A DNA stretch of 18,851 nt from Streptomyces rubellomurinus (GCF_000961885.1 NZ_JZKH01000124.1:1-18851), one strand, 5' to 3'; counted from the stretch's first letter, positions 7,358 to 15,478 are shown. Made by a program: numbers and translations. Notes: a model not told the origin generated them from the sequence alone.

Positions 7358-8377
7358 ATGAGCACAACCCGCTTTCGCCCCTCGCGCCGCTTCTGGCCCG
7401 TCTGCGCCGTCCTGGCCCTCGCGGTCACCGCGGCCGGTTGCAGCAGTACCGGAGGCAGACGCGCCGAGGAGGCCCGCGCCAAGGCCGCGGCCGCCGCCGG
7501 CGGCGCCGTCACGACCCCGCGCTGGAAGGTCGCCATGGTGACCCACGCCGGAGCCGGCGACGCCTTCTGGGACAGCGTGCGCAAGGGCGCCGAGCAGGCC
7601 GCCGCCAAGGACAACATCACCTTCCTGTACTCCAACGACGCGCAGACCCAGAACCAGGTCCAGCTCGTCCAGGCCGCCATCGACCAGAAGGTCGACGGCC
7701 TGCTGGTCACCCTCGCCAAGGGCGACGCCATGGCCGACGTCCTCGCCAAGGCCAAGGCCGCCGGCATCCCGGTGATCACCGTCAACTCCGGCCAGGAGTA
7801 CTCCGCGAAGTTCGGCGCCCTCACCCACATCGGCCAGGACGAGGCCACCGCCGGCCAGGCCGCCGGCGCCCAGCTCGCCTCCCGCGGCCGCAAGAACGTC
7901 CTGTGCGTCATCCACGAGCAGGGCAACGTCGGCCAGGAGCAGCGCTGCGGCGGCGCCCAGGCCAAGGCCGGCGCCGGCTTCCAGGTCCTCTACGTCAACG
8001 GCGTCGACATGCCCGACGCGCGCGCCGCGATCTCCGCCAAGCTGCAGGCCGACCAGTCCATCGACACCGTGCTCACCCTCTCCGGCCCGATGGCCGCCAC
8101 CGGCCTGCAGGCGATCCAGGACGCCCGCCGCCCGGTCGAGCTGGACACCTTCGACCTGGGCCCGCAGGTCGTCGCCGGGCTGAAGTCCGGCAGCGTCGGC
8201 TTCGCCGTCGACCAGCAGCCCTACCTCCAGGGCTACGAGGGCGTCGACCTGCTGTGGCTGTACCGGTCCAACCTGGACATGCTCGGCGGCGGCAAGCCCG
8301 TCGAGACCGGCCCGCAGATCCTCACCAAGGACAACGCCGACGCGCTCGCCGAGTACGTCGCGAGGGGGACGCGTTGA
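7358..8377 (+). CDS. Sugar ABC transporter substrate-binding lipoprotein
   Basis: A 339-aa periplasmic-binding-protein-like lipoprotein (ribose/fructose type, Peripla_BP_4 fold) that should capture a sugar outside the membrane and hand it to the permease. It has a lipoprotein signal peptide with two arginines, a hydrophobic stretch and the lipobox TAAGC (Cys28 would be lipidated). The binding domain begins about residue 58 ([21 protein letters not shown]). It continues with [15 protein letters not shown] and [14 protein letters not shown], then a second lobe with the family-typical hinge [21 protein letters not shown]. The ATG at 7358 is chosen because it gives a well-formed signal peptide; an in-frame GTG at 7229 would add 43 unrelated residues. 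First gene of a four-gene operon. The ligand is not readable; the downstream glucokinase-like gene suggests a hexose. Confidence 0.9.
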   Translation: MSTTRFRPSRRFWPVCAVLALAVTAAGCSSTGGRRAEEARAKAAAAAGGAVTTPRWKVAMVTHAGAGDAFWDSVRKGAEQAAAKDNITFLYSNDAQTQNQVQLVQAAIDQKVDGLLVTLAKGDAMADVLAKAKAAGIPVITVNSGQEYSAKFGALTHIGQDEATAGQAAGAQLASRGRKNVLCVIHEQGNVGQEQRCGGAQAKAGAGFQVLYVNGVDMPDARAAISAKLQADQSIDTVLTLSGPMAATGLQAIQDARRPVELDTFDLGPQVVAGLKSGSVGFAVDQQPYLQGYEGVDLLWLYRSNLDMLGGGKPVETGPQILTKDNADALAEYVARGTR

Positions 8378-9450
8378 GCACCCCCTCCGGTACCCCCTCT
8401 TCCGGTACCCCGTCCGACCTGCTGTCCCGGGACGGCCTCGTCCAGGACCGCCCGGCGGCCCTGCGCCGGCTCCTGGCCCGCCCCGAACTGGGCTCGCTGA
8501 TCGCCGCCGTCGCCGTCTTCACGGTCTTCGCCGCGGCCGCCGAACCCTTCCTGCGGGTCTCCTCGCTGGGCACCGTGCTGTACGCCGCCTCCACCATCGG
8601 GATCATGGCCGTACCGGTCGCCCTGCTGATGATCGGCGGCGAGTTCGACCTCTCGGCCGGCGTGCTGGTCACCACCGCCGCGCTGACCTCCTCGATGGTC
8701 TCCTACCAGTTCACCGCGATCACCTGGGTCGGCGTGCTGGTCTCGCTCGCCACCACACTGGCGATCGGCTGGTTCAACGGCTGGATGCTCGGCCGCACCA
8801 AGCTGCCCAGCTTCATCGTCACCCTCGGCACCTTCCTGATGCTGACCGGCGCCAACCTCGGCGTCACCAAGGCGATCTCGGGCACGGTCTCGACCAAGTC
8901 GATCGCCGACATGCAGGGCTTCGAGTCCTGCCGATGGCTGTTCGCCTCCGAGGTCACCGTCGGCGGACTGACCGTCAAGGCCACCGTGTGGTGGTGGCTC
9001 GGCCTGCTCGCGGTCGGCAGCTGGGTGCTGCTGCGCACCCGCTTCGGCAACTGGATCTTCGCGGTCGGCGGCGACGCGGCCGCCGCCCGCGCGGTCGGCG
9101 TGCCGGTCGCCCGGACCAAGACCGTGCTCTACCTCGGCGTCGGCTTCGGCGCCTGGGTGCTCGGGCAGCACCTGCTGTTCTCCTTCGACACCGTGCAGTC
9201 CGGCGAAGGCGTCGGCAACGAGCTGATCTACATCGTCGCGGCCGTCATCGGCGGCTGCCTGATCACCGGCGGCTACGGCTCGGTGGTCGGCTCCGCGCTC
9301 GGCGCGCTGATCTTCGGCATGGCCAGCAAGGGGATCATCTACGCCCAGTGGAACCCGGACTGGTTCAAGTTCTTCCTCGGCGCGATGCTGCTGCTGGCCG
9401 CGCTGCTGAACGCCTACGTCAAGCGCACCGCCGAACGGGGGCCGCGATGA
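8374..9450 (+). CDS. Sugar ABC transporter permease (FrcC/RbsC type)
   Basis: Integral membrane permease of 358 aa from the branched BPD_transp_2 group that serves ribose, fructose and related sugars. About eight to ten hydrophobic segments are visible from residue 40 on. The hallmark GGEFDLSAG (88-96) corresponds to the conserved G-DLS-G motif after the second helix, and the EFDLS form recalls FrcC-type fructose permeases. The cytoplasmic coupling loop is [19 protein letters not shown] (231-249). The start is a TTG at 8374 overlapping the upstream stop (TTGA), supported by GAGGGGG at 8362-8368. No ATG or GTG gives a full first helix at this spacing. The N-terminal tail contains a short [10 protein letters not shown] repeat. 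Confidence 0.9.
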   Translation: MSTPSGTPSSGTPSDLLSRDGLVQDRPAALRRLLARPELGSLIAAVAVFTVFAAAAEPFLRVSSLGTVLYAASTIGIMAVPVALLMIGGEFDLSAGVLVTTAALTSSMVSYQFTAITWVGVLVSLATTLAIGWFNGWMLGRTKLPSFIVTLGTFLMLTGANLGVTKAISGTVSTKSIADMQGFESCRWLFASEVTVGGLTVKATVWWWLGLLAVGSWVLLRTRFGNWIFAVGGDAAAARAVGVPVARTKTVLYLGVGFGAWVLGQHLLFSFDTVQSGEGVGNELIYIVAAVIGGCLITGGYGSVVGSALGALIFGMASKGIIYAQWNPDWFKFFLGAMLLLAALLNAYVKRTAERGPR

Positions 9451-9472
9451 ACACGGGGGCCGCGATGAACAC
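9436..9472 (+). repeat. 18-bp tandem duplication of a ribosome-binding site and start codon
   Basis: CGGGGGCCGCGATGAACAC occurs twice with an 18-base period (9436-9454 and 9454-9472, sharing one base). Each copy carries a G-run and an ATG, giving in-frame starts at 9447 and 9465 for the ATPase. The first ATG overlaps the permease stop (ATGA). The duplicated residues read MNTGAA-MNT. Confidence 0.85.
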
Positions 9473-10289
9473 CGAACTCCTGTCGCTGGAAGGCGTCGGC
9501 AAGTCCTACGGGACGGTCCGGGCGCTCCAGGACGTCTCGCTGACCCTGCACGCCGGCGAGATCAGCTGCGTGCTCGGCGACAACGGCGCCGGCAAGTCCA
9601 CCCTCATCAAGATCATCGCCGGGCTGCACCGGCACGACGAGGGCCGCTACACGGTCGGCGGCGAGGAGGTCCGCCTCGACTCCCCGCGCCAGGCCCTGGA
9701 CCTCGGCATCGCCACCGTCTACCAGGACCTCGCCGTCGTCCCGCTGATGCCGGTGTGGCGCAACTTCTTCCTCGGCTCCGAGCAGGGCCTGCGCCGCTGG
9801 GGCGGCCTGCGCCTGGACGCCGACGGCATGCGCGCCACCACCCGCGAGGCGCTCGCCCGGATGGGCATCGACCTGCACGACGTCGACCGGCCGATCGGCA
9901 CCCTCTCCGGCGGCCAGCGCCAGTGCGTGGCGATCGCCCGCGCCGTGCACTTCGGCGCCAAGGTGCTGATCCTGGACGAGCCGACCGCCGCGCTCGGCGT
10001 CAAGCAGTCCGGGGTCGTGCTCAAGTACGTGACCGCGGCCCGCGACGCCGGGCTCGGCGTCGTCCTGATCACCCACAATCCGCACCACGCGTACCTGGTC
10101 GGCGACCACTTCACCCTGCTCAAGCGCGGCCGGATGGCCGGCAGCCACCCCCGCGCCGAGATCGGCCTGGAACAGCTCACCACCGAGATGGCCGGCGGCT
10201 CCGACCTCGCCGAACTCTCCCACGAGCTGGCCCGGCCCCCGGCGTCCCCCGATTCCGCCACTTCCCGTGAGGAGCGTCCGCAGCCGTGA
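9447..10289 (+). CDS. Sugar ABC transporter ATP-binding protein (single domain)
   Basis: ATPase of 280 aa that drives the adjacent permease. All ABC motifs are intact: Walker [10 protein letters not shown] (44-52), Q-loop VYQD (Gln93), signature LSGGQ (153-157), Walker [12 protein letters not shown] (173-183) and switch His210 in ITHNPHH. It has one nucleotide-binding domain rather than the fused pair of RbsA/XylG, as in FrcA-type transporters, so it probably works as a homodimer. Translation can begin at the ATG overlapping the permease stop or six codons later at a duplicated ATG. The shorter [16 protein letters not shown] start looks more family-like, so the first six residues are uncertain. 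A Pro/Ser-rich C-terminal tail (about 255-280) follows the domain. The stop overlaps the ROK kinase start (GTGA). Confidence 0.92.
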   Translation: MNTGAAMNTELLSLEGVGKSYGTVRALQDVSLTLHAGEISCVLGDNGAGKSTLIKIIAGLHRHDEGRYTVGGEEVRLDSPRQALDLGIATVYQDLAVVPLMPVWRNFFLGSEQGLRRWGGLRLDADGMRATTREALARMGIDLHDVDRPIGTLSGGQRQCVAIARAVHFGAKVLILDEPTAALGVKQSGVVLKYVTAARDAGLGVVLITHNPHHAYLVGDHFTLLKRGRMAGSHPRAEIGLEQLTTEMAGGSDLAELSHELARPPASPDSATSREERPQP

Positions 10290-11392
10290 CCGGCACCCCA
10301 GGCGGCACCCGGCCGCCCGTCCTGCCCACCCTGCTCGGCCTCGGCCCGCGCGCCGAGCGCCGCCGCCGCGCCCTGCCCGCCGGGATACTGCGGCTGCCCA
10401 CCATCGGGGTCGACATCGGCGGCACCAAGGTGGTCGCGGGAGTCGTCGACGGCGAGGGCAAGGTGCTGGAGAAGCTGCGCACCGACACCCCCGACAAGAG
10501 CAAGAGCCCCAAGGTCGTCGAGGACGTCATCGTCGAGCTGGTGCTGCAGCTCGCCGACCGGCACGACGTCCACGCGGTCGGCATCGGCGCGGCCGGCTGG
10601 GTCGACGCCGACCGCTCCCGGGTGCTCTTCGCCCCGCACCTCAACTGGCGCAACGAACCGCTCCAGCAGGCGCTCAGCGAGCGGCTGCGCTTCCCGGTGA
10701 TCGTCGAGAACGACGCCAACGCGGCCGCCTGGGCCGAGTGGCGCTTCGGCGCCGGGCGCGGCGAGGACCACATGGTGATGCTCACCCTCGGCACCGGCAT
10801 CGGCGGCGCCGTCGTCCGGGACGGCTACGTCGACCGCGGGAAGTACGGCCTGGCGGGCGAGTTCGGGCACATGCAGGTGCTGCCCGGCGGCCACCGCTGC
10901 CCGTGCGGCAACCGCGGCTGCTGGGAGCAGTACTCCTCCGGCAACGCGCTGGTGCGCGACGCCCGGGAGCTCGCCGCCGAGGAGTCCCCGGTGGTGCAGC
11001 CGCTGCTCGCCCGGGCCGGCGGCACGGCGGACGGCATCACCGGGCCGCTGGTCACCGAGGCCGCGCGGGACGGCGACCCGACCGCGATCGAGCTGCTCTA
11101 CGAGGTCGGCACCTGGCTCGGCGTCGGCATCGCCAACCTGGCCGCCGCGCTCGACCCGGGCCGCTTCGTCATCGGCGGCGGCGTCTCCGAGTCGGGCGAC
11201 CTGCTGCTCGGCCCGGCCCGGGACACCTTCCGCCGCACCCTCACCGGCCGCGGCTTCCGCCCGGAGGCCACCATCGTGCACGCCGCCCTCGGCAACGAGG
11301 CCGGCCTGGTCGGCGCCGCCGACCTCGCCCGACAGGTCGCCCGCCGCTTCCGCACCATCAAGCGGCGCCGGGTGGAGCGCACGGCGCTGTAG
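10286..11392 (+). CDS. ROK-family glucokinase-type sugar kinase
   Basis: A 368-aa ROK kinase expected to phosphorylate a hexose imported by the transporter encoded just upstream, using ATP. The phosphate-binding motif is DIGGTK (43-48), the catalytic Asp is Asp143 in ENDANAAA, and EFGH (192-195) precedes the zinc site [15 protein letters not shown] (205-219), with Cys205, Cys207, Cys212 and probably His195 as ligands. There is no N-terminal helix-turn-helix, so it is a kinase rather than a ROK repressor. The first 38 residues, rich in Arg and Pro, precede the usual ROK start and match nothing I know. The GTG start overlaps the ATPase stop (GTGA), with GAGGAG about twelve bases upstream. Substrate specificity is inferred only from family. 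Confidence 0.9.
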   Translation: MTGTPGGTRPPVLPTLLGLGPRAERRRRALPAGILRLPTIGVDIGGTKVVAGVVDGEGKVLEKLRTDTPDKSKSPKVVEDVIVELVLQLADRHDVHAVGIGAAGWVDADRSRVLFAPHLNWRNEPLQQALSERLRFPVIVENDANAAAWAEWRFGAGRGEDHMVMLTLGTGIGGAVVRDGYVDRGKYGLAGEFGHMQVLPGGHRCPCGNRGCWEQYSSGNALVRDARELAAEESPVVQPLLARAGGTADGITGPLVTEAARDGDPTAIELLYEVGTWLGVGIANLAAALDPGRFVIGGGVSESGDLLLGPARDTFRRTLTGRGFRPEATIVHAALGNEAGLVGAADLARQVARRFRTIKRRRVERTAL

Positions 11393-11424
11393 CGGTGGAG
11401 CGCGGCGGGGCCTCCCGCCCGCCC

Positions 11425-11460
11425 CGGCCCCGCCGCCCCGTTCGAGGGGCGGCGGGGCCG
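11425..11460. terminator. Terminator after the sugar-uptake operon
   Basis: A perfect 15-bp GC-only stem (11425-11439 with 11446-11460) has the loop GTTCGA, which contains a stable TTCG core. It lies 32 bases after the kinase stop and could also stop the convergent membrane-protein gene. Confidence 0.8.
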
Positions 11461-11494
11461 AACTGTCGACGGCTGTCGACGTTCGGCCGACACG

Positions 11495-11592
11495 GTTCGG
11501 CGAACAGAGTTCAGCGAACAGAGTTCAGCGAACAGAGTTCAGCTGACAACTTTCAACTTTCAGCGAACAACTTTCAGAGAACGTTTTCTGTC
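11495..11592. repeat. Seven-base-phased repeat array, about 14 units
   Basis: The core is three perfect 14-bp copies of CGAACAGAGTTCAG (11501-11542), which split into alternating heptamers GAACAGA and GTTCAGC. The seven-base phase continues on both sides: GTTCGGC first, then TGACAAC, TTTCAAC, TTTCAGC, GAACAAC, TTTCAGA, GAACGTT. GAAC and GTTC half-sites therefore alternate with three-base spacers. The tract has clearly lower G+C than its surroundings. It sits between convergent genes, after the operon terminator and just before the stop of the minus-strand membrane protein. Confidence 0.85.
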
Positions 11593-11608
11593 ATCTGTTC
11601 GCCGGAAC

Positions 11609-12328
11609 TCAGCCCGCCGACTTCCAGCGGTCCCGTCCGTCGCTGCCGGGGCCGCAGACCATCGGGGTGCCCTTGGTGGTGACGCCGGTCGCGCCGGTGG
11701 GGGAGCAGAAGGATCCCGGGTGAACGGTGCCAGCTGTGCCCCCGCCCGAAGCGGCTCCGCCGGAGGTCGAGCCTCCAGGGTCGGATCCTCCGGATGTCGA
11801 GCCGCCGGTGCCGCCGCCGGACGATGAACTGCCGCCGCCCGTAGCGCCGTTGCCCGGGCTGGCGGGCTGCACGGTGGGGTGCGGCGCGGGCCGGGGCGCC
11901 GCCGGGGTCGGTGTCCCGGGGTGGGGCGGGGGAGCCTGGGTCGGCGTCGGCGGTTCCGGCGCGGGCGTCGCCGTCCGCGTGGGTGTCGCCGTGGGCGTCG
12001 GGTCCGGCGTGGGCGCCGGGGCGGTGGGTGGCGTCTCGGCGGACGGGCTGGAGGTGGCCGTGGCCGCGACCGGAGCCGGGGCGGGCGAGTGGTCGGCCGG
12101 CTTGGGCCCGGCGAGGGCGCCGATCCACACCAGGCTGCAGAACGCCGCGACCGCAGTGCTGGTGACCTTGCGCCACAGCGGGCGGGGCCAGGTCCACGCG
12201 ATCGCGAAGGCCGCGAATGGGAACACCACGAAGCTGGCGGCGTGCAGCACGCGGTGCTGCCACCAGGGGCGGTGCGGCGAAGCCGCCGGAAGTCGGGAGG
12301 GCGGGGGCGGGGGAGGTGGCGGATACAT
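11609..12328 (-). CDS. Membrane protein with Pro/Thr- and Gly/Ser-rich outer region and two-Cys C-terminal motif
   Basis: Hypothetical protein of 239 aa. It opens with a proline run (3-10), followed by two hydrophobic segments (about 28-46 and 55-74). A long region rich in Pro, Thr and Ala (76-158) and a Gly/Ser stretch with repeated GGSTSGG (161-200) look like an extended cell-wall-spanning stalk. The end has Cys208 and Cys225 in FCSPTGATGVTTKGTPMVCG and then GRDRWKSAG, a tail I recall from other Streptomyces hypothetical proteins and whose function is unknown to me. The ATG at 12328 was chosen because the frame upstream (to 12451) carries no membrane or domain signal. AAGGA lies about twelve bases before it, rather far. 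It is divergent from gamma-glutamyltransferase. Confidence 0.75.
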   Translation of the reverse strand: MYPPPPPPPPSRLPAASPHRPWWQHRVLHAASFVVFPFAAFAIAWTWPRPLWRKVTSTAVAAFCSLVWIGALAGPKPADHSPAPAPVAATATSSPSAETPPTAPAPTPDPTPTATPTRTATPAPEPPTPTQAPPPHPGTPTPAAPRPAPHPTVQPASPGNGATGGGSSSSGGGTGGSTSGGSDPGGSTSGGAASGGGTAGTVHPGSFCSPTGATGVTTKGTPMVCGPGSDGRDRWKSAG

Positions 12329-12390
12329 GGAGGAACGGAGTCCTTCCGGCGACGGGTTCGTGGTGAACCCCCGCACCGTACAGAGGCCGT

Positions 12391-12419
12391 TTGAGGGGAC
12401 GGTTCGGTATGTCCGGAAT
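12391..12419 (+). promoter_or_regulatory. Possible promoter of gamma-glutamyltransferase
   Basis: TTGAGG (12391-12396) and CGGAAT (12414-12419) are separated by 17 bases and resemble the housekeeping consensus. The -10 element would lie inside the 20-bp palindrome, so a protein bound there would block it. The leader would be about 137 bases. Read by eye only. Confidence 0.27.
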
Positions 12420-12430
12420 CGATTCCGGAC
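12411..12430. promoter_or_regulatory. Perfect 20-bp palindrome, operator candidate
   Basis: GTCCGGAATCGATTCCGGAC is its own reverse complement over all 20 bases. It lies in the 234-bp gap between the divergent membrane protein (ATG 12328) and gamma-glutamyltransferase (ATG 12563), 82 and 132 bases from the two starts. The position suits control of one or both genes. The remainder of the gap holds no gene. Confidence 0.55.
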
Positions 12431-12562
12431 CGTGATCTCCGGCCGGCTCACCGGCCGACCGCCTCCGCCGCGTCAACTACCCGTTGGTAGCCGCGCGGTG
12501 TGGTTGTCGGATGGTGTCCGGCTGTGGAACAACAGAGGTGACGTCGACTCAGGAGGACTCGG

Positions 12563-14350
12563 ATGAGGGCTCTGACCCGTCTTGCACCATCGCTGCTGCT
12601 CGCCACCGCCCTGGTCTGGGCCAACGCGGGCCCGGCCGGGGCGGCCGCCCCGCCGCCGAAGGTGCCGGAGGCGGTCGGCTGGGGCGGGGCCGTCGCCACC
12701 GTCGACGCGGACGCCACCGCGGCCGGGGTCGAGGTGCTGCGCCAGGGCGGCAACGCGGTGGACGCGGCGGTCGCCGCCGCGGCGGCCCTCGGGGTCACCG
12801 AGCCGTACTCCTCCGGCATCGGCGGCGGCGGGTACTTCGTCTACTACGACCACGCCACCGGCCGGGTGCACACCATCGACGGCCGCGAGACCGCCGGCCG
12901 CACCGCCGACAGCGGGCTTTTCCTGGAGGACGGAAAACCGCTGCCGTTCCCCGACGCCGTCACCAGCGGCCTGTCGGTCGGCGTCCCCGGCACACCCGCC
13001 ACCTGGGACGCCGCGCTGCGGCAGTGGGGCACCCGGTCGCTCGCCGAGAACCTGCGCCCCGCCGAGCGGATCGCCGAGAACGGCTTCGTCGTCGACGACA
13101 CCTTCCGCGGCCAAACCGCCGACAACTACGACCGGTTCAAGGACTTCCCGGCCACCGCGAAGCTCTACCTGCCGGGCGGCAGACCCCCCGAGGTCGGCAC
13201 CGTCCTGCGCAACCCCGACCTCGCCGCCACCTACCGGATGCTCGGCAAGGACGGCGTCAAGGCCTTCTACCAGGGCCAGTTGGCAACCGACATCGCCAAC
13301 ACCGTGCAGAATCCGCCAATTGACCCAGCGTCAGGTCGCAAGGCTCGCCCCGGAAAGGTCGACGCCGCCGACCTCGCCGCCTACCGGGTCCGCGACCAGG
13401 CCCCCACCCACGTCGGCTACCGCGACTACGACGTCTACTCGATGGCCCCCTCCAGCTCCGGCGGCACCACGGTCGGCGAGGCGCTGCACATCCTGGAGGA
13501 CGGCGACCTCTCCACCGCCGGCGACACGCAGTACTACCACCACTTCCTGGAGGCCTCCCGGATCGCCTTCGCCGACCGCAACCGCTGGGTCGGCGACCCG
13601 GCGTTCAGCGACGTCCCCACCCGGCAACTGCTCTCCGAGCGCTACGCCGCCTCCCGGGCCTGCCTGATCAGCCCCGACCACGCCCTCACCAGCCCGCTCG
13701 CCCCCGGCGACCCGCGCCACCCGGCGGACTGCGCCGAGGACGGCCCGGCCGTCGCCGAGCCGTACGAGGGCCCCAACACCACCCACCTGACGGTCGCCGA
13801 CCGCTGGGGCGACATCGTCTCCTACACCCTCACCATCGAGCAGACCGGCGGCAGCGGCATCACCGTCCCCGGCCGGGGCTTCCTGCTCAACAACGAGCTG
13901 ACCGACTTCGACTTCGCCCCGCTCACCGCCGGCGTCCCCGACCCCAACCTGCCCGGCCCGGGCAAGCGGCCGCGCTCCTCGATGTCCCCGACGATCGTGC
14001 TGCGGGACGGCGAGCCGCTGCTCGCCACCGGCAGCCCCGGCGGCGCGACCATCATCACCACCACGCTGCAGGTGCTGCTCGGCCGCCTCGACCGCGGCCT
14101 GAGCCTGGAGCAGGCGATCGCCGCGCCGCGCGCCAGCCAGCGCAACACCGCCGCCAGCCAGGCCGAGCCCGGCTTCCTCGCCCTGCCCGAGCGGGCCGAA
14201 CTGGAGGGGCTGGGGCACCGGTTCTCCTCCGTCGCCGAGATCGGCGCCGCCACCGGCGTGGAACGGCTGCCGGACGGCCGGTGGCTGGCCGCCGCCGAAC
14301 CGGTGCGGCGCGGCGGCGGCTCGGCCGCGGTGGTCCGGCCCGCGGGCTGA
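12563..14350 (+). CDS. ggt: Secreted gamma-glutamyltransferase
   Basis: A 595-aa N-terminal-nucleophile hydrolase that cleaves the gamma-glutamyl bond of glutathione and related peptides, releasing or transferring glutamate. It has a signal peptide (MRALTRLAPS, hydrophobic core, cleavage probably after GAAA near 29), so it acts outside the cell. The large subunit includes GGNAVDAAVAAAAALGVTEP (62-81), SSGIGGGGYFVYYD (83-96) and DGRET (106-110), with Arg108 in the glutamate-carboxylate-binding position. Self-cleavage is expected before Thr406 in NTTHLTVAD, giving a small subunit of about 190 aa. This holds NNELTDFDF (443-451), RSSMSPTIV (471-479) and GSPGG (490-494). All catalytic landmarks are intact. 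The start is firm: AGGAGG at 12551-12556, six bases before the ATG. A terminator hairpin follows. Confidence 0.95.
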   Translation: MRALTRLAPSLLLATALVWANAGPAGAAAPPPKVPEAVGWGGAVATVDADATAAGVEVLRQGGNAVDAAVAAAAALGVTEPYSSGIGGGGYFVYYDHATGRVHTIDGRETAGRTADSGLFLEDGKPLPFPDAVTSGLSVGVPGTPATWDAALRQWGTRSLAENLRPAERIAENGFVVDDTFRGQTADNYDRFKDFPATAKLYLPGGRPPEVGTVLRNPDLAATYRMLGKDGVKAFYQGQLATDIANTVQNPPIDPASGRKARPGKVDAADLAAYRVRDQAPTHVGYRDYDVYSMAPSSSGGTTVGEALHILEDGDLSTAGDTQYYHHFLEASRIAFADRNRWVGDPAFSDVPTRQLLSERYAASRACLISPDHALTSPLAPGDPRHPADCAEDGPAVAEPYEGPNTTHLTVADRWGDIVSYTLTIEQTGGSGITVPGRGFLLNNELTDFDFAPLTAGVPDPNLPGPGKRPRSSMSPTIVLRDGEPLLATGSPGGATIITTTLQVLLGRLDRGLSLEQAIAAPRASQRNTAASQAEPGFLALPERAELEGLGHRFSSVAEIGAATGVERLPDGRWLAAAEPVRRGGGSAAVVRPAG

Positions 14351-14359
14351 GCCGGGCGC

Positions 14360-14397
14360 CCCGGTCGGGCCCGCCGGGGCCCGCGGGCCCGACCGGG
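14360..14397 (+). terminator. Terminator after gamma-glutamyltransferase
   Basis: A perfect 15-bp stem (CCCGGTCGGGCCCGC at 14360-14374 with its complement at 14383-14397) and an eight-base loop start nine bases after the stop codon. It separates this gene from the exonuclease gene downstream. Confidence 0.8.
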
Positions 14398-14495
14398 CGG
14401 GTCTGTCAGTGGCGGGCGGTATGTTCGGGGTGGGCCTTCCTCCGGGAGGGGGAGCCCGCCCCGTCCGTACCGAACCACCGGGAAGGCCGCCCGCC

Positions 14496-15299
14496 GTGAC
14501 CGTCCGCATCGCCACCTGGAACATCAACTCCGTCACCGCGCGGCTGCCCAAGCTCCTGGAGTGGCTGGAGAGCGCCAAGCCCGACGTGCTCTGCCTCCAG
14601 GAGCTCAAGTGCGCGGCCGACGCCTTCCCGTACGACGAGGTCCGCGAGCTCGGCTACGAGACCGCCGCGCACGGCACCGGCCGGTGGAACGGCGTCGCCA
14701 TCGTCTCCCGGCTCGGCCTGGAGGACGTCGTGCGCGACCTGCCCGGCCAGCCCGGCTACCTCGCGGACGGCGCCCTGCTGCCCGACGTCGAACCGCGCGC
14801 CATCGCCGCCACCTGCGGCCCGGTGCGGGTCTGGTCGGTCTACGTGCCCAACGGCCGCGAGGTCGGCCACCTGCACTACCACTACAAGCTGGAGTGGCTG
14901 GAGGCGCTGCGCAAGGCCTCCGTCGAGGACGCGGCGGGCGAGCGCCCCTTCGCCGTCCTCGGGGACTTCAACATCGCCCCCACCGACGAGGACGTCTTCG
15001 ACGTCGCCGCGTTCGAGGGCCTGACCCACGTCACCCCCGTCGAGCGCGCCGCCCTGGAGGCGCTCGGCGGCATCGGCCTGCACGACGTGGTGCCGCGCCC
15101 GCTGAAGTACGACCGCCCCTACACCTACTGGGACTACCGGCAGCTGGCCTTCCCGAAGAACCGCGGCATGCGGATCGACCTCACCTACGCCAACAAGCCC
15201 TTCCTCGACGCCGTGACCGACAGCTACGTGGACCGCGAGGCCCGCAAGGGCAAGGGCACCTCGGACCACGCGCCGGTCGTCGTCGACCTCGACCTCTGA
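14496..15299 (+). CDS. xth: Exodeoxyribonuclease III / AP endonuclease
   Basis: A DNA-repair enzyme of 267 aa, the usual length. It cuts the backbone at abasic sites and removes 3' blocking groups in base-excision repair. The Mg2+-dependent endonuclease/exonuclease/phosphatase fold is complete: RIATWNINSV at the N-terminus with the metal-contacting Asn, CLQELK with Glu36, Tyr116 in VYVPNG, GDFNIAPTDEDV with Asp157 and Asn159, MRIDLTYA with Asp228, and SDHAPV with Asp257 and His258. The GTG at 14496 was chosen because the fold starts at TVRIATWN, with GGAAGG about nine bases upstream; a longer frame from 14409 adds only Gly/Pro-rich residues. It lies between two hairpins, so it is probably transcribed alone. 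Confidence 0.94.
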   Translation: MTVRIATWNINSVTARLPKLLEWLESAKPDVLCLQELKCAADAFPYDEVRELGYETAAHGTGRWNGVAIVSRLGLEDVVRDLPGQPGYLADGALLPDVEPRAIAATCGPVRVWSVYVPNGREVGHLHYHYKLEWLEALRKASVEDAAGERPFAVLGDFNIAPTDEDVFDVAAFEGLTHVTPVERAALEALGGIGLHDVVPRPLKYDRPYTYWDYRQLAFPKNRGMRIDLTYANKPFLDAVTDSYVDREARKGKGTSDHAPVVVDLDL

Positions 15300-15319
15300 G
15301 CCGGCGGGCCGCCGGGCCG

Positions 15320-15346
15320 CCGCCCGTCACCGGTGGTGACGGGCGG
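15320..15346 (+). terminator. Terminator after the exonuclease gene
   Basis: A perfect 12-bp stem (CCGCCCGTCACC at 15320-15331 with GGTGACGGGCGG at 15335-15346) and a three-base loop GGT start 20 bases after the stop codon. Confidence 0.75.
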
Positions 15347-15428
15347 TAACCCGAACGGTCCTGAGCGGTGGCCGCGCCTGCGGCGGCTGCCTACCTTCGG
15401 GGAGTGACCGGGCACGGTTGTTCGACCA

Positions 15429-15448
15429 CGGGGACGAGGGAGTCCCCG
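15429..15448 (+). promoter_or_regulatory. Leader hairpin before the secreted-protein gene
   Basis: CGGGGAC and GTCCCCG (7 bp) enclose the purine-rich loop GAGGGA. It lies 30 bases upstream of the next ATG and before that gene's own GGAGG site. If transcribed it could influence translation or RNA stability. This is a structural suggestion only. Confidence 0.25.
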
Positions 15449-15478
15449 GCCGCGCCCGAGAATCCCGGAGGTTCCGGC

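Noticed and set aside
10286..11392. ROK transcriptional repressor
   Set aside because: There is no winged-helix DNA-binding domain before the ROK domain, and kinase residues including Asp143 are intact.
11501..11542. SOS (LexA) boxes in the GAAC...GTTC repeats
   Set aside because: The actinobacterial SOS box needs four bases between GAAC and GTTC; here there are three, and the repeats lie between convergent gene ends rather than at a promoter.
11509..11543. PhoP (PHO) boxes, because GTTCAGC resembles GTTCACC
   Set aside because: PHO boxes are direct repeats with an 11-base period; here the period is 14 for this orientation and the site is not upstream of a gene.
11501..11592. CRISPR array
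   Set aside because: Units are 7-14 bases and contiguous, without unique spacers and without cas genes nearby.
11727..12566. Plus-strand Pro/Val/Gly-rich open frame opposite the membrane protein
   Set aside because: The minus strand has a plausible start, two membrane helices and a recognisable C-terminal motif; the plus frame is its repetitive mirror.
12582..13667. Second plus-strand frame inside gamma-glutamyltransferase
   Set aside because: Ser/Pro/Thr/Arg-rich shadow in another reading frame of a gene with intact catalytic motifs and a strong ribosome-binding site.
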